A stretch of DNA of 64,000 bases, taken from CAYOUV01 sp964407265. Lineage in GTDB: Bacteria > Chloroflexota > Anaerolineae > Anaerolineales > Villigracilaceae. A program made the position numbers and the translations under genes. This document shows, piece after piece, positions 18,161 through 25,919 of the stretch. The stretch spans positions 73,182-137,181 of the forward strand of contig CAYOUV010000001.1 in the NCBI GenBank assembly GCA_964407265.1. Direction: 5' to 3'. Below the pieces are notes generated by a model, which searched no databases, was not told the origin of the DNA, and saw only the letters and a list, made by a program, of their open reading frames with translations. The first letter of the stretch is position 1. Each line of letters starts with the position of its first letter.

Positions 18161-18571
18161 TCAAACGATCTCGTCTGTTACCTCGCGCGCACAGCGGACA
18201 AAATCGAGAACGGTCGGAACATTCCGCATCATGTAAGCCATACTGCCTTCAACTTGCAAACGGCGCGTCATCATTGCTTGCATTGGATCCAGCTTGCCCT
18301 GCACAATTCGAGCGAAGTTATTATATTTGGCTTTCAAAATGAAAGCCGGTTTATCATCCCCGCCGCATTCACTCAGGACTTCGGTCTTGCGGCAGCTCCC
18401 ATGCCATAAATCGAGGTAAAAAATAACCTGTTCCTTCAAATTATCTTCGGGCTCAATTACGAAACAGATATCACCTTCCCAGTTTTTGGCAATCTGGGCA
18501 TACCTGTCATCGTTATTCAATTTATTTTCGAAATTTGCGAGCCATTCTACACTTGGAAAGACAGGGGGCAT
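18161..18571 (-). CDS. SCP2 sterol-transfer-like domain protein
   Basis: 136 residues. The pattern of a hydrophobic beta sheet followed by the segment GKLDPMQAMMTRRLQVEG is that of the SCP2/sterol-carrier fold, in which a KLDP- or KLK-rich stretch lines the lipid site. A similar protein is encoded at 25559-25885. It contains several Cys (near residues 60, 67 and 127). It probably binds a lipid or acyl-CoA. It is transcribed alone, divergent from the amino-acid ABC genes, with GGAGG before its ATG. Confidence 0.7.
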   Translation of the reverse strand: MPPVFPSVEWLANFENKLNNDDRYAQIAKNWEGDICFVIEPEDNLKEQVIFYLDLWHGSCRKTEVLSECGGDDKPAFILKAKYNNFARIVQGKLDPMQAMMTRRLQVEGSMAYMMRNVPTVLDFVRCAREVTDEIV

Positions 18572-18649
18572 GCTCTCCTCCTTTTGAAGTTGGGCTATTT
18601 TACCACTTCTCTAATAAATTAATAATTTCTAAAAACTCGCACATTTCTC

Positions 18650-18678
18650 TTGCATAATAATAAAAATTCGTCTATGCT
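18650..18678 (+). promoter_or_regulatory. Promoter for the amino-acid ABC genes
   Basis: TTGCAT at 18650-18655 and TATGCT at 18673-18678, spacing 17 bases, in an AT-rich divergent intergenic region. Confidence 0.6.
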
Positions 18679-18745
18679 TAGATTTGAAAACGCGACGCTG
18701 TCGCCATCAGAAACGGCCTGTACCACCATCAAAAGGAGAGAGAAG

Positions 18746-19561
18746 ATGAAAAGATTTTCCCTAATTCTCAGCTTTTTAGTTCTAGTAGGCGTTTTAATGA
18801 CTGCCTGTGGGCCAGCAGCCACACCGACTGCAGCCCCCGCTCCAGCAGCCACCGAAGCTCCAGCCTCTGGGTTACCCGATTTGGGTGGAAAAACCATCGC
18901 AGTAGCTGTGGAAAACGCCTATCCGCCTTTCAACAGCATTGATCAGAACACGAATCAAGGCGTCGGTTGGGATTACGATGCAGTCACCGAAATCTGCAAG
19001 CGCCTTAATTGCGTCCCCGAATTCAAGCAGGCGGCCTGGGATGGCATCTTCCCCGCCATGCAGGCCAATGAATTTGACATGCTGGCTGACGGCGTTACCT
19101 ACACCGATGAGCGCGCCAAAATCGTTGACTTCTCCGATCCGTATGTGACCGTCGGTCAGGTGTTGCTGGTTCGCGCCGATGATACCCATACCCTGGATGA
19201 TTTCAAGACCAACGCCGATCTAAAGGTTGGCACCCAGATTGGTACGACCAATGAAATCGTTGCCAAGGACACCTTCCCGGACAAGGAAATTCAATCCTTC
19301 GAGGACTTTGGCGCAGCCGTGTTGGCTCTGATCGCCAACGACATCGATGCTGTTGTAATCGACAATGTCTCTGCTCTTGGCTATATTGGCGAGAACGAAG
19401 GCAAAATTAAAGTAGGGGCGCAGATCACCTCCGATGAGAAACTGGCTTTTGTGTTCCCGCCCGGAAGCGACCTGAAGGATCCCGTCAATGCTGCCCTGGC
19501 ATCCATGAAAGCTGACGGCACATTGGACACCCTGAACAAGAAGTGGGGCTTGACCCAGTAA
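18746..19561 (+). CDS. Amino-acid ABC transporter substrate-binding lipoprotein
   Basis: 271 residues from ATG 18746, which has AAGGAGAG before it and a signal peptide after it; the frame is open 32 codons further but without signal-peptide character. A lipobox LMTAC places the lipidated Cys at 21, followed by an Ala/Pro/Thr-rich linker to about residue 43. The rest is an SBP_bac_3 domain (DYDAVTEICKRL, DMLADGVTYT, FSDPY), the family that binds polar amino acids outside the membrane. The permease follows; no ATPase gene is in the window. Confidence 0.92.
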   Translation: MKRFSLILSFLVLVGVLMTACGPAATPTAAPAPAATEAPASGLPDLGGKTIAVAVENAYPPFNSIDQNTNQGVGWDYDAVTEICKRLNCVPEFKQAAWDGIFPAMQANEFDMLADGVTYTDERAKIVDFSDPYVTVGQVLLVRADDTHTLDDFKTNADLKVGTQIGTTNEIVAKDTFPDKEIQSFEDFGAAVLALIANDIDAVVIDNVSALGYIGENEGKIKVGAQITSDEKLAFVFPPGSDLKDPVNAALASMKADGTLDTLNKKWGLTQ

Positions 19562-19588
19562 CATTTCAATATCGCCGTTTCTGACTCT

Positions 19589-19619
19589 GGCAGGATGGGG
19601 GTTACTCCTCCATCCTGCC
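19589..19619 (+). terminator. Attenuator-type hairpin between binding-protein and permease genes
   Basis: A 13-bp stem (19589-19601 with 19607-19619, one G-T pair) with a five-base loop and a short T-rich tail. Such hairpins commonly reduce read-through so that binding protein exceeds permease. Confidence 0.7.
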
Positions 19620-19647
19620 TTATCTAATTCTGTTCGGGGAGCGAAAT

Positions 19648-20505
19648 ATGGAAGCTGTAAAGGGAATTGATAATCCCGAAATGTCCACTGGCAGGTTAAA
19701 GATCGGGAAGTGGCCGTGGTGGGCAATCGTTCTGGTCGGGTTGGGCATCCTGTTCCTGTATCTGATTTTAGCCGCCCCGAACTACAACGATACGTTCATC
19801 TACCTGACCCAAGGTATCTATACCACTCTACGGATAACATTTTTCTCCTACATTATCGCGACTGTGATCGGACTCCTGGCAGGTTTGGCGCGTGTGTCTA
19901 AAAATGTTTTTCTCTTTAACATTTCAACGCTCTATGTTGAAACCATCCGCGGCATTCCCCTGGTAGTGTTATTGCTTTACATCGCCTTCGCTCTTTTCCC
20001 GGTCTTCGTGCAGGTAGTGCAAGGGATTGGAACGTGGGGGATGGGCGTTGCGCCGACCTGGGGTATGTTCCAGAGTTTATCGACTTTTTCCATCCGGGTT
20101 ATCCCGATGGAGGGACGCGCCATTATCGCGCTGGCGATCGGCTATGGCGCTTATGAAGCAGAAGTCTTCCGGGCCGGCATCCAATCGATCGGTAAAGGTC
20201 AAATGGAGGCTGCGCGCTCCCTCGGCATGACGTATTTCATGGCCATGCGCTTCGTCATCCTGCCACAAGCTGTCCGCCGTGTTTTACCACCTCTGGGCAA
20301 TGACTTCATTGCCTGTTTGAAAGACTCATCCCTCGCTACCGTCCTGGCTGTCAACGAGTTGACTCAATTAGGTCGCCTGCGGCGAGCCAGCACATTTCGC
20401 GTCTTGGAAACCTTCAACGTGGTAGCTTTCCTATATCTTTCGATGACTCTCTTGCTCTCTGGCGTTGTACGCTGGCTGGAGCGCAGGATGAAAATCGAAG
20501 AATAG
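19648..20505 (+). CDS. Amino-acid ABC transporter permease (HisM/GlnP type)
   Basis: 285 residues with about five to six membrane helices. The HEQRO-family signature LYVETIRGIPLVVLLLYI is near residue 92 and the ATPase-docking EAA loop (GQMEAARSLGMTYFMAM) is near 180-196. A 30-residue cytoplasmic N-terminus precedes the first helix. The partner ATPase is absent downstream, where a terminator and a tRNA follow, so it must be borrowed from another locus. Confidence 0.92.
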   Translation: MEAVKGIDNPEMSTGRLKIGKWPWWAIVLVGLGILFLYLILAAPNYNDTFIYLTQGIYTTLRITFFSYIIATVIGLLAGLARVSKNVFLFNISTLYVETIRGIPLVVLLLYIAFALFPVFVQVVQGIGTWGMGVAPTWGMFQSLSTFSIRVIPMEGRAIIALAIGYGAYEAEVFRAGIQSIGKGQMEAARSLGMTYFMAMRFVILPQAVRRVLPPLGNDFIACLKDSSLATVLAVNELTQLGRLRRASTFRVLETFNVVAFLYLSMTLLLSGVVRWLERRMKIEE

Positions 20506-20559
20506 GCTGTCCGTTATTTGCGCCAGAAAACTTAACTCATCACGTGGCTAAAATTAATA

Positions 20560-20590
20560 AAAACCCCCGTTGGGTGTTAACGGGGGTTTT
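20560..20590. terminator. Bidirectional terminator between permease gene and tRNA-Leu
   Basis: A 12-bp stem (20560-20571 with 20579-20590) with five G-C pairs and T-rich flanks on both strands, serving the plus-strand permease gene and the minus-strand tRNA. Confidence 0.88.
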
Positions 20591-20593
20591 AGA

Positions 20594-20675
20594 TGCGCTG
20601 GGAGGGACTTGAACCCTCACGCCTTGCGGCACATGGCCCTCAACCATGCCTGTCTGCCAATTCCAGCACCAGCGC
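20594..20675 (-). tRNA. tRNA-Leu (anticodon GAG)
   Basis: On the minus strand the 7-bp acceptor stem pairs GCGCTGG with CCAGCGC. The anticodon stem CATGG/CCATG holds loop TTGAGGG with anticodon GAG, reading CTC and CTT. There is a long class II variable arm and a T arm GAGGG/CCCTC with loop TTCAAGT. The discriminator is A and CCA is not encoded. Confidence 0.95.
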
Positions 20676-20685
20676 GAGCAGACGT

Positions 20686-20713
20686 ATTATAATCACGTTC
20701 AGAAGCCTGTCAA
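20686..20713 (-). promoter_or_regulatory. Near-consensus promoter of tRNA-Leu
   Basis: On the minus strand TTGACA (20708-20713) and TATAAT (20686-20691) are 16 bases apart, ending 10 bases before the tRNA 5' end. Confidence 0.88.
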
Positions 20714-20743
20714 CCCAAAGCTCAAAATCTGTCGGGAGGAATC

Positions 20744-21760
20744 ATGACTCGTATCGTAGTAGACGCCATGGGGAGTGACAATTATCCGCAACCGGATGTG
20801 GAAGGTGCCTTACTGGCTGCGCGTGAGTATGGGGTGGAAATCATCTTGGTTGGAGACGAATCAAAGATCAAACCAGTGCTTGATGCGCTGAACCCGGGTG
20901 CTTTACCAATCCGTATTGTCCACGCTCCCGAAATGCTGACCATGGAAGACAAGGGCGAAAAACTGGCTTTCAAAGCCCGCCACAAGGAAGCCCGGAATTC
21001 GATGGCCGTGGGGATCGATCTGGTTAAAAATGGCGAGGCGGATGCCTTTGTCACCGCAGGCAACACCGGCGCAGCCATGGTCACTGCCCTGTTCCGGCTG
21101 GGACGAATGCGCGGGGTGGACCGGCCTGCAATAGCGCCTGTCTTCCCGACCGCTACCGGCTCCTGCGTTGTGCTGGACATCGGCGCCAATCCGGATTGCA
21201 AACCGGAGAATCTGGCGCAATTTGCTATCCTTGGCAGCATTTATGCCGAGAAAGTGCGCGGCGTCGAACATCCCAAAATCGGGCTGGTCTCTAACGGTGA
21301 GGAGGAAGGCAAAGGGAATGAACTGGTCCGGGCCGCCACACCGCTGTTAAAGGCTGCGGATATAAACTACTACGGCAATGTAGAGGGCAAGGAAGTCATC
21401 GGTGGTAAAGTGGACGTGGCCGTAACCGACGGCTTTGTCGGGAATGTCATGCTGAAGACATCCGAGGCTGTAGCAAAACTTATCGTTGATGAGATCAAAG
21501 AGACGATCAAGAACGGTAATCTGGCTACCAAAATTGGTGGCCTGCTGGTCAAACCTGCGCTCGGCAGCATTAAAAAGGTGCTTGACCCGAGCGAAGAAGG
21601 CGCCGCGCCGTTGTTGGGCGTCAATGGACTGGTCTTCATCGGCCACGGCCGCTCAGATGCCCTGGCCATTAAAAACGCAGTGCGCGTTGCTAAGAATGCA
21701 GCCGAGGCCGGGGTACTCGACTCGATGCGCGCTGCCATCGAACACAGTTTGAAAAAATAA
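20744..21760 (+). CDS. plsX: Phosphate acyltransferase PlsX
   Basis: 338 residues, the normal length. It begins with the family signature VVDAMGSDNYP and includes AGNTGAAMV, VLDIGANPDCKP and GNEL, covering the PlsX fold throughout. It makes acyl-phosphate from acyl-ACP for phosphatidic acid synthesis at the membrane. GGGAGG precedes the ATG. The fab or acpP genes that often accompany plsX are absent; the next gene is a membrane protein of unknown role 18 bases away. Confidence 0.95.
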   Translation: MTRIVVDAMGSDNYPQPDVEGALLAAREYGVEIILVGDESKIKPVLDALNPGALPIRIVHAPEMLTMEDKGEKLAFKARHKEARNSMAVGIDLVKNGEADAFVTAGNTGAAMVTALFRLGRMRGVDRPAIAPVFPTATGSCVVLDIGANPDCKPENLAQFAILGSIYAEKVRGVEHPKIGLVSNGEEEGKGNELVRAATPLLKAADINYYGNVEGKEVIGGKVDVAVTDGFVGNVMLKTSEAVAKLIVDEIKETIKNGNLATKIGGLLVKPALGSIKKVLDPSEEGAAPLLGVNGLVFIGHGRSDALAIKNAVRVAKNAAEAGVLDSMRAAIEHSLKK

Positions 21761-21778
21761 ATTTATCAGGACAAACAG

Positions 21779-22477
21779 ATGAAAATCATTAAGAACGAAA
21801 AACTGATTAAACGCAATTCTCAGCTTGGTATGATCACCAGCCTGGCTGGCGCGGCCGTACTCGTGGGCGGATTTGTTTTGGGACTTCGCAACCAGACTGC
21901 GGAATATGTAACCTGGCTGTGGACCGCTCTGCTGGTCGGCTTCCTGCTGACCCAGGTTGGTTTCTACTTCACCAATCGCTGGGGACGCAAACCAAGCCTG
22001 GACGAACAGATCGATACCGGCCTCAAAGGCTTGAGTGGCGAGTACAGCATTTACCATTACATGACACCTGCAGATCACGTGCTGGTCGGACCTGCGGGTG
22101 TGTGGGTGCTACTGCCCATGTACCAAACCGGAACGATCATCTACTCTAAAAACCGATTCCGCCAGAAATCCAGCGGGCTGCTGCACAGCTATATGCGCAT
22201 CTTTGGGCAAGAGGGGATCGGTCGCCCTGAGTTGCAAGCTGACGGAGAGATCGGTGGCCTGCAGCGCTATCTGGCAAAAAACATGGGTGAGGATGAAATT
22301 CCTGAAATCAAAGCCGCGCTTGTCTTTACCTCAGACAAAGCGGTCCTGGAAACCGAGGGAGCGCCAATCCCGGCCATGCCGCTCAAGAAGATCAAAGATT
22401 ATATTCGCAAACAGGCCAAGGAGATTTCTTTCCCAAAAGCGCAGGCTGAAAAAGTCACAGCCGTTTTACCCGAATAG
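21779..22477 (+). CDS. Membrane protein with NERD-like domain, function unknown
   Basis: 232 residues. Two membrane helices at about 18-36 and 43-62 precede a soluble domain. That domain's segment HYMTPADHVLVGPAGVW resembles the start of nuclease-related (NERD) domains, but I do not see a full catalytic set. The C-terminal third is rich in Lys and Glu. It follows plsX by 18 bases and is probably cotranscribed, which would suggest a membrane or envelope role. The family assignment is tentative. Confidence 0.5.
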   Translation: MKIIKNEKLIKRNSQLGMITSLAGAAVLVGGFVLGLRNQTAEYVTWLWTALLVGFLLTQVGFYFTNRWGRKPSLDEQIDTGLKGLSGEYSIYHYMTPADHVLVGPAGVWVLLPMYQTGTIIYSKNRFRQKSSGLLHSYMRIFGQEGIGRPELQADGEIGGLQRYLAKNMGEDEIPEIKAALVFTSDKAVLETEGAPIPAMPLKKIKDYIRKQAKEISFPKAQAEKVTAVLPE

Positions 22478-22482
22478 ACTGG

Positions 22483-22576
22483 GAATGTCACTGCGCAGGC
22501 GTAGACCGCCTGGAGCAATTTCACGCAAGACGCGACTTGAGATTGCTTTGCTCGTTTAGAGCGTGCAGTGACATTT
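22483..22576. other. Unassigned structured element (predicted three-way junction)
   Basis: An outer stem pairs 22484-22494 exactly with 22565-22575 and extends by G-T and C-G pairs. Inside it are a 6-bp hairpin (22496-22501 with 22507-22512) and a 9-bp stem (22514-22522 with 22539-22547, one G-T pair) capped by a 3-bp stem. It starts 6 bases after a stop codon and ends before the dinG promoter. It does not match SRP RNA, 6S RNA or a tRNA by eye. Confidence 0.5.
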
Positions 22577-22599
22577 GTGTTTACATGGTACACTTGTTC

Positions 22600-22605
22600 T
22601 ATAAT
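22600..22605 (+). promoter_or_regulatory. Candidate -10 element for dinG
   Basis: TATAAT at 22600-22605. Possible -35 sequences are TTGTGT (spacing 19) or TTTACA (spacing 14); neither is ideal. Confidence 0.5.
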
Positions 22606-22648
22606 TTGCCAACATAAATGTATTCCATCTTCGAGAGAATTTAGAAAC

Positions 22649-22684
22649 ATGACCATTCAAACTTTGGGCGCAAGACGCCCATGA
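22649..22684 (+). CDS. Possible 11-codon leader ORF overlapping the dinG start
   Basis: ATG at 22649 opens an 11-codon frame (MTIQTLGARRP) whose TGA at 22682-22684 overlaps the dinG ATG at 22681. A purine-rich GAGAGAA stands before its own start, whereas dinG itself has no Shine-Dalgarno. Termination-reinitiation could therefore set dinG expression. There is no direct evidence that it is translated. Confidence 0.4.
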   Translation: MTIQTLGARRP

Positions 22685-25497
22685 CCGCCATCGTCGCCGT
22701 AGATATCGAAACCACCGGCCTGGATCCCGAGCGCGACGTCATCATTGAGATCGGTGCAGTCCGCTTCAACGGGCCACGCGTCGAGGCCGAATGGACGACA
22801 CTGGTCAACCCCGGTCGCCATATCCCCGAATTCATCAGCAACCTGACGGGAATCAGCGACGAGATGGTCCGGCAGGCACCACAGCTGGCCGATACCTTAC
22901 CCGAGCTGGAAGCCTTCGCCGGGACCCTGCCGGTCGTCGGCCACAACGTACGTTTTGACCTGGGTTTCCTGCAAAGAGCCGGCCTGTTCGCATACAACGA
23001 GGTGATCGACACCTACGAACTGGCTGCGGTACTGCTGCCCTCCGCCAGCCGATACAACCTGGGCGCGCTCGGCCAACTGCTGGGCGTCCCGCCCCATGTT
23101 ACGCACCGCGCCCTGGACGATGCCCACACCACACATGCCGTACTCGAGCGCCTGCAGCAGCGCGCCCGCGAACTGCCACTCGACCTGCTGGCCGAGATCG
23201 TACGCTTGTCCGAGCCGCTGGAGTGGGATGCGTCCTGGGTCTTCCAACAGGTACTGCGTGCCCGCTCGCACGAGGGCGTAAAGGCCAAAAAAGTGCGTGG
23301 CGGATCGCCTGAAGCCCTGACCGGAACCACCGAGAAGAACATTCCCCCGCTCCAGCCCGTTTCCGAACCGATGAGCCTGGACCCGGAAGAAATCGCCTCA
23401 ATCCTGGAATACGGCGGACAGTTTTCGCAGTATTTTGAAGCCTTCGAGCAGCGACCGGAACAGGTGGAAATGCTCAAAGTCGTGACCGAGGCCTTATCAA
23501 CCGGACGCCACTTGATGGTTGAGGCGGGAACCGGGGTGGGCAAGTCCTTCGCCTACCTCATCCCGGCCGCCTTATTTGCGGTTCAGAACAACACGCGCGT
23601 GATCGTCTCCACCAACACCATCAACCTGCAGGATCAGCTGATTAAAAAAGACATTCCCGACCTGCGTGCCGCGATTGGCCTGGACGGCAGTCAACCAGAA
23701 TTACCGGAATTACGCGCCAGCGTGCTCAAGGGTCGCTCGAATTACTTATGCCCGCGCCGCCTGGATTTCATGCGCCACCACAGCCCGGCGACCAAAGAAG
23801 AAATGCGCGTGTTGGCCAAGGTGCTGGTCTGGCAGTTGGAGAACCCCAGCGGCGACCGCAACGAAATCAATCTGACCGGTCCAGCCGAACGGGACGTCTG
23901 GACGCGCATCTCAGCCGAGGATGATGCTTGCGGCGGCGAGACCTGCGTCAAGCGTACGGGCGGTGCCTGCGCTTTTTATCGCGCCCGACAGGCAGCCCAG
24001 ACCGCGCACATCCTGATCGTCAATCACGCTCTGCTGCTGTCAGACGTAGCCAGTGGCAGTCACGTGCTGCCGGCATACGATTATCTGATCGTGGACGAAG
24101 CCCATCACCTGGAATCAGCCACCACCAGCGCCCTGTCCTTTCGCCTGACGCAATTCGACCTGGAGCGTATGCTGCGCGAGGTCGGCGGTTCCTCATCCGG
24201 CGTGCTGGGCCGCCTGCTGATGGAGACCAGCGAGGCCTTGCGCCCGTCCGAACAGGCGCTGTTGGCGCAGCAGGTCAAACGCGCGACCGACATGGCCTTC
24301 CGCCTGGAGCAACTGGCACGCGAGTTCTTCGTGATCCTGGGCGAATTCGTTGCCTTCCAGCGCGAGGGGCAGCCGCCCAGCAATTACGCCTGGCAGGAAC
24401 GCATCCTGCCTTCTACACGGACACTGCCCGGCTGGGAGGATGTCGAAATGGCCTGGGACCAGACGGGTGAAACCCTGGCACTGCTGCTCAACACCCTGTC
24501 CGAACTCTACAAAGAAGCCTCCAGCCTGTACGCTGATGGGCTCGAAACGATCGAAGACTCGATGAGCGATCTTAGCAACATCTACCGCCGCCTGAGCGAG
24601 GCCGAGGCCAACATCCGCGGCATGATCGCCGAGCCGTCCGAAGCGCAAATCTATTGGATCGAGGTCAAGCCGAACAATAATTCACTATCCCTCAATTCAG
24701 CACCATTGCGGGTCGGGCCACTGATCCAGAAATACCTGTGGCATGAGAAAGCCAGCGTGATCCTGACCTCCGCCACGCTGACCACCCACGGCTCGTTCGA
24801 TTACATGCGCAATGCACTGAGCGCCGAGGAAGCCGATGAGATCGCGCTCGGATCGCCCTTCGATTATGAAAGCTCCACGCTGCTGTTCCTGCCGACCGAC
24901 ATCCCCGAGCCGAACGCCCGCGGATACCAGCAGGCCGTGGACCGCAGCCTGGTACAGTTGTGTTCCGCCAGCGGCGGGCGGGCGCTGGTGCTGTTCACAT
25001 CTTACGCCCAACTCAAGCGCAGTTCGCAGGCTATCAGCGGTCCGCTGTCACAACAGGGTATTTATGTCTACCAACAGGGCGAGGGAGCTTCACCGAACAC
25101 ACTGCTCGAATCTTTCAAAGCCACCGAACGGGCGGTGCTGCTCGGCACACGTTCCTTTTGGGAGGGCGTGGACGTGCCCGGGGATGCCCTGTCTGTTTTA
25201 GCAATTGTCAAGCTGCCCTTCGATGTGCCCTCTGACCCGCTGATCGCGGCCCGCTCCGAAACCTACGAGGATCCCTTCGGTGAATATTACCTGCCCGAAG
25301 CCATCCTGAAATTCCGCCAGGGCTTCGGACGCCTGATCCGCACGCAATCCGACCGCGGCGTGGTAGTGATCTACGACAAACGCGTTATGACCAAGCAGTA
25401 CGGGCGCTATTTCATCGAATCGCTACCGCAGTGCACCTTGCGGCAAGGCTTGCTGGGACAGCTGCCCAAGCTGGCAGGTCAATGGCTTGGGGTGTAA
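22681..25497 (+). CDS. dinG: DinG-family helicase with N-terminal 3'-5' exonuclease domain
   Basis: 938 residues, close to the 931 of B. subtilis DinG. Residues 1-165 form a DEDDh exonuclease (DIETTGLD, then HRALDDAHTT). The helicase has Walker A EAGTGVGKS near residue 280, a four-Cys set (LCPRR, ACGGE, ETCVK, GACAF) consistent with the XPD/DinG iron-sulfur cluster, and the DEAH box VDEAHHLE. Late motifs GTRSFWEGVD and QGFGRLIR are present. It should act on forked or RNA-containing DNA in repair. Translation may be coupled to the small leader frame overlapping its start. Confidence 0.93.
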   Translation: MTAIVAVDIETTGLDPERDVIIEIGAVRFNGPRVEAEWTTLVNPGRHIPEFISNLTGISDEMVRQAPQLADTLPELEAFAGTLPVVGHNVRFDLGFLQRAGLFAYNEVIDTYELAAVLLPSASRYNLGALGQLLGVPPHVTHRALDDAHTTHAVLERLQQRARELPLDLLAEIVRLSEPLEWDASWVFQQVLRARSHEGVKAKKVRGGSPEALTGTTEKNIPPLQPVSEPMSLDPEEIASILEYGGQFSQYFEAFEQRPEQVEMLKVVTEALSTGRHLMVEAGTGVGKSFAYLIPAALFAVQNNTRVIVSTNTINLQDQLIKKDIPDLRAAIGLDGSQPELPELRASVLKGRSNYLCPRRLDFMRHHSPATKEEMRVLAKVLVWQLENPSGDRNEINLTGPAERDVWTRISAEDDACGGETCVKRTGGACAFYRARQAAQTAHILIVNHALLLSDVASGSHVLPAYDYLIVDEAHHLESATTSALSFRLTQFDLERMLREVGGSSSGVLGRLLMETSEALRPSEQALLAQQVKRATDMAFRLEQLAREFFVILGEFVAFQREGQPPSNYAWQERILPSTRTLPGWEDVEMAWDQTGETLALLLNTLSELYKEASSLYADGLETIEDSMSDLSNIYRRLSEAEANIRGMIAEPSEAQIYWIEVKPNNNSLSLNSAPLRVGPLIQKYLWHEKASVILTSATLTTHGSFDYMRNALSAEEADEIALGSPFDYESSTLLFLPTDIPEPNARGYQQAVDRSLVQLCSASGGRALVLFTSYAQLKRSSQAISGPLSQQGIYVYQQGEGASPNTLLESFKATERAVLLGTRSFWEGVDVPGDALSVLAIVKLPFDVPSDPLIAARSETYEDPFGEYYLPEAILKFRQGFGRLIRTQSDRGVVVIYDKRVMTKQYGRYFIESLPQCTLRQGLLGQLPKLAGQWLGV

Positions 25498-25504
25498 AGA
25501 ATCC

Positions 25505-25538
25505 AAAAAATCGGCGACTGATCAGTCGCCGATTTTTT
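25505..25538. terminator. Bidirectional terminator between dinG and the beta-oxidation operon
   Basis: A perfect 34-base palindrome of 17-bp arms with six A at one edge and six T at the other, placed between convergent genes. Confidence 0.93.
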
Positions 25539-25558
25539 CTTCCGAATAACGAACTTCC

Positions 25559-25885
25559 TTAGCGAATCTTGAACATCTGGGTCAGCTTCATGGCCAGGTT
25601 CAGGTCGCCGGCCAGTTTAAGCTTGCCCTGCATGAAAGCCTGCATGCCGTCCAATTCACCGGTGAAGATCTTGACGTAGTCGCTGGAGTCGGCGGTCAGG
25701 GTCATCTTGGGGGCTTCGTGCACGCCCTGCTTGACCTCGACCTTGTCGTCTTTGATGGCAGCATACCAATCACCGGGTTCGTCGCCGGTAAATTTGAACT
25801 GGATGACCGCATCCAGGCCGGGGGCTTTCTCCGGCAGGAATGCGCCGGGCATCTTGGACATTAAATCTGAAATCGTGAGTGGCAT
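25559..25885 (-). CDS. SCP2 sterol-binding domain protein
   Basis: 108 residues, a stand-alone SCP2 domain. The segment GELDGMQAFMQGKLKLAGDL is the lipid-site signature. SCP2 domains bind acyl-CoAs and sterols. This is the last gene of the fatty-acid operon, 34 bases after the thiolase stop, suggesting a role in acyl-CoA handling. GGAGA precedes the ATG. Confidence 0.85.
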   Translation of the reverse strand: MPLTISDLMSKMPGAFLPEKAPGLDAVIQFKFTGDEPGDWYAAIKDDKVEVKQGVHEAPKMTLTADSSDYVKIFTGELDGMQAFMQGKLKLAGDLNLAMKLTQMFKIR

Positions 25886-25919
25886 TTTATCGTCTCCTTA
25901 TCTGATGGGGTCCGGATGA

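Noticed and set aside
18650..18745. N-terminal extension of the amino-acid binding protein
   Set aside because: The signal peptide and ribosome site place the start at 18746, and the extension covers the promoter.
22483..22576. SRP RNA, 6S RNA, integron attC or tRNA as explanation of the structured element
   Set aside because: The conserved SRP tetraloop region, the 6S open-promoter shape, attC core sites and tRNA arms are all absent.
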